The notes under the pieces are model-generated. The model was not told the origin of the DNA, ran no database searches, and saw only the letters and a program-made list of their open reading frames with translations. Shown here piece by piece: positions 5,288 to 6,677 of a DNA stretch of 6,677 nucleotides. A program made the translations under genes and the position numbers. Source of the DNA: Acholeplasmataceae bacterium. Lineage in GTDB: Bacteria > Bacillota > Negativicutes > Acidaminococcales > Acidaminococcaceae. Position 1 is the first letter of the stretch. Each line of letters opens with the position of its first letter. The stretch spans positions 1 to 6,677 of the forward strand of contig JAAYAE010000062.1 in the NCBI GenBank assembly GCA_012719555.1. The letters are read 5' to 3'.

Positions 5288-6519
5288 CATTCCTTTATAT
5301 GAACTTCATCAATGATAGAACCGTCTTGCTTAACCGCACGAACATACAATTCGTTATCCGTAACTTCTAAGGTCAAATAATTTGGTTGATCAAGAGGGTT
5401 ATAGAATACTTCATCAAATGTTTTCCTTGGTGATCCTTCCCACACCTTATCACCACTACGTCCTGTTGTAATATATACAGTACCCTTATTTGCCGGTGCA
5501 AAGTTCTTAACAGGTACTGTGCGGCTATAGGAATGGATGTGTGCCAAAAACACTAAATTTACACCATATTTATCAAGTATAGGCAAGAAAGACTTCCCGA
5601 TAGTATTAGGAGCGTCTGATGCGCGCCAGTCAAATGGACTGCGATGCAATAGAGCTACCTTCCACTTCTTATTTGTCTTGCTCAAATCTTTTTCCAGCCA
5701 CTGCACTTGACGTTCATATATATTGTTATCAAAAGCAGCTAATTCTTCAGCTTGAGTGTCTATGACTACATAATGCACATCACCATAATCATAGGAATAG
5801 GTTTGGTTTGGTAAACCTTCCGTTCCATTAGTCGGCAATGAAAATAGATTTTCATATAACTTAGCAGGCGTAGCCTTCCAATCTAGCGTATAGTACTCAT
5901 GATTGCCTGGTATTGGAGCTGCAGGAATAGTGCTAACCATTCCACTAATAGCCCGTAGCCAAGCTCTCCACTGGGAATATTGCTCACCATTATCTACCAA
6001 GTCTCCCATGTTTATAAAAAAAACCGCATCTTTATTTCTTTCCCAGGCAGCCGATGATAGCCTCTGCCACACACCATAGTCCGCACATTGGGAATCAGGG
6101 AAAATCAGGACTTTATAATTGCTAACCTTTTCGGCCTCGGTAGTAAAGGTGAACCAATTAGTACGATTTTTATCATCACCGACACGGTACTCGTACTTAG
6201 TAGCAGGTTTTAGATTACTTAGGTAAGCCGTGTGTTTATGTACTACCCCCTCATCAGTTTTAAAATCAATATTCGTGGCCTCAATTTGGGAAGAATTCTG
6301 ATTTCCTGTCATGCGATATTCAATGTAACTCTTTGGGATAACACCTCTTGATTGCCACACAATGGTTCTGGAAGTACGACTATCCGCGGTAATATTTTGC
6401 ATAACATATTGAGCATCGGCACTGTCTGCGTAAACAGGTCCTTTTAATTTTATTAGGTAGAAAGCGCTGCCCGCCACTAGGACTATAAGCGCCAGTACCA
6501 CTATTAATATCTTTTTCAC
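5287..6519 (-). CDS. Membrane-anchored or secreted metallophosphoesterase with N-terminal FN3-like domain
   Basis: This is a calcineurin-like phosphoesterase with the architecture of purple acid phosphatases, 410 aa. An N-terminal hydrophobic segment (about 4-22) is a signal or anchor, so the enzyme should act outside the cytoplasmic membrane. A beta-rich fibronectin-III-like domain spans about 36-128, ending NWFTFTTEAE. The catalytic domain follows, with likely dinuclear metal ligands in order: PDSQ (D142), GDLVDNG (D173), GNHE (N206, H207), LLHRSPF (H292) and AHIHSYSR (H327, H329). True purple acid phosphatases have a Tyr three residues after the GD aspartate; here that position is D176, so an Fe(III)-tyrosinate site is not expected. 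The start is GTG 6519, with AAAGGA (6532-6527) 7 nt upstream. It begins 32 nt after the preceding minus-strand gene and may be co-transcribed with it. The substrate (phosphomonoester, diester or nucleotide) cannot be told from sequence. Confidence 0.9.
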   Translation of the reverse strand: MKKILIVVLALIVLVAGSAFYLIKLKGPVYADSADAQYVMQNITADSRTSRTIVWQSRGVIPKSYIEYRMTGNQNSSQIEATNIDFKTDEGVVHKHTAYLSNLKPATKYEYRVGDDKNRTNWFTFTTEAEKVSNYKVLIFPDSQCADYGVWQRLSSAAWERNKDAVFFINMGDLVDNGEQYSQWRAWLRAISGMVSTIPAAPIPGNHEYYTLDWKATPAKLYENLFSLPTNGTEGLPNQTYSYDYGDVHYVVIDTQAEELAAFDNNIYERQVQWLEKDLSKTNKKWKVALLHRSPFDWRASDAPNTIGKSFLPILDKYGVNLVFLAHIHSYSRTVPVKNFAPANKGTVYITTGRSGDKVWEGSPRKTFDEVFYNPLDQPNYLTLEVTDNELYVRAVKQDGSIIDEVHIKE

Positions 6520-6551
6520 TGATTATTCCTTTCGCACATTTTACGTTGTCA

Positions 6552-6677
6552 TTATCTATTTTTAAGCACATGCTCTTTATTTCTTAACTTATCTTCAAAC
6601 TTAACGACGCGATCTTCATAGCCATCTATTTTAGCGTCAAGCATGGCCATTACCTTCTGCATTTCTTCGATTCTAGC
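6552..6677 (-). CDS. Partial hypothetical protein, C-terminal 41 residues
   Basis: An open frame enters from the right edge and stops at TAA 6554-6552. The 41 visible residues (ARIEEMQKVMAM at the start, EHVLKNR at the end) are strongly charged with no Pro or Cys. Spaced hydrophobic positions (I, M, M, L, I, Y, V, F, L) suggest a helical or coiled-coil segment. Its beginning is outside the window, so function and length cannot be given. ATG codons at visible residues 6, 10 and 12 exist, but no good ribosome-binding site is seen before them, so the frame probably starts upstream. It ends 32 nt before the metallophosphoesterase start with no terminator between, which is compatible with one transcript. 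Confidence 0.6.
   Translation of the reverse strand, partial: ARIEEMQKVMAMLDAKIDGYEDRVVKFEDKLRNKEHVLKNR

Noticed and set aside
6380..6571. Minus-strand open frame of 63 codons at the 5' end of the metallophosphoesterase gene
   Set aside because: It overlaps the real gene in another frame and shares sequence with its ribosome-binding region; the product has no recognisable feature.

Overview
The window is A+T-rich DNA from a bacterium with strong Shine-Dalgarno sites and Firmicute-like proteins: CsoR, a two-HMA CopA, a CD1871A-type CXXC microprotein and a TlpA-type thioredoxin. It also carries an OmpH/Skp-family periplasmic chaperone, which implies an outer membrane. Together these suggest a diderm Firmicute, most likely a Negativicute (Sporomusaceae/Veillonellales-like). 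This assignment is inferred from gene content, not from an alignment.

Layout, left to right. Positions 1-112 hold no gene, only a rho-independent terminator for ompH. ompH (113-544, minus) is monocistronic. A 193-bp divergent intergenic region holds two back-to-back promoters, one for ompH and one for a plus-strand operon. That operon has three genes: a 40-aa CXXC membrane microprotein (738-860), a polytopic NapH-like 4Fe-4S protein (844-1668) and a membrane-anchored TlpA/ResA-like thioredoxin (1684-2220). All three products carry cysteine redox motifs. The operon reads as a candidate module for moving electrons across the membrane to extracytoplasmic thiols. It ends in a terminator shared with a convergent minus-strand copper operon.

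The copper operon (5244 down to 2299) has a sigma-A-like promoter overlapped downstream by a palindromic CsoR-type operator, then csoR (4843-5178), then copA (2299-4833). CsoR keeps the Cu(I) ligand pattern C57/H82/C86. CopA is a complete P1B-1 copper ATPase with an N-terminal metal-binding domain, and its C-terminus is an entire CopZ-like chaperone domain. At the CopA/CopZ junction there is a very strong internal Shine-Dalgarno and an in-frame ATG. A run of six A sits at the same place; loss of one A would make CopA stop immediately before that ATG. The region therefore looks like a copA-copZ gene pair fused, or conditionally fused, at a homopolymer. This is the most interesting point in the window.

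Upstream on the minus strand lies a secreted or membrane-anchored metallophosphoesterase with an N-terminal fibronectin-III-like domain (5287-6519), followed by its own terminator. At the right edge is the C-terminal 41 codons of an unidentified charged, helical protein (6552-6677). No tRNA, rRNA, CRISPR array, insertion sequence or phage gene was seen.
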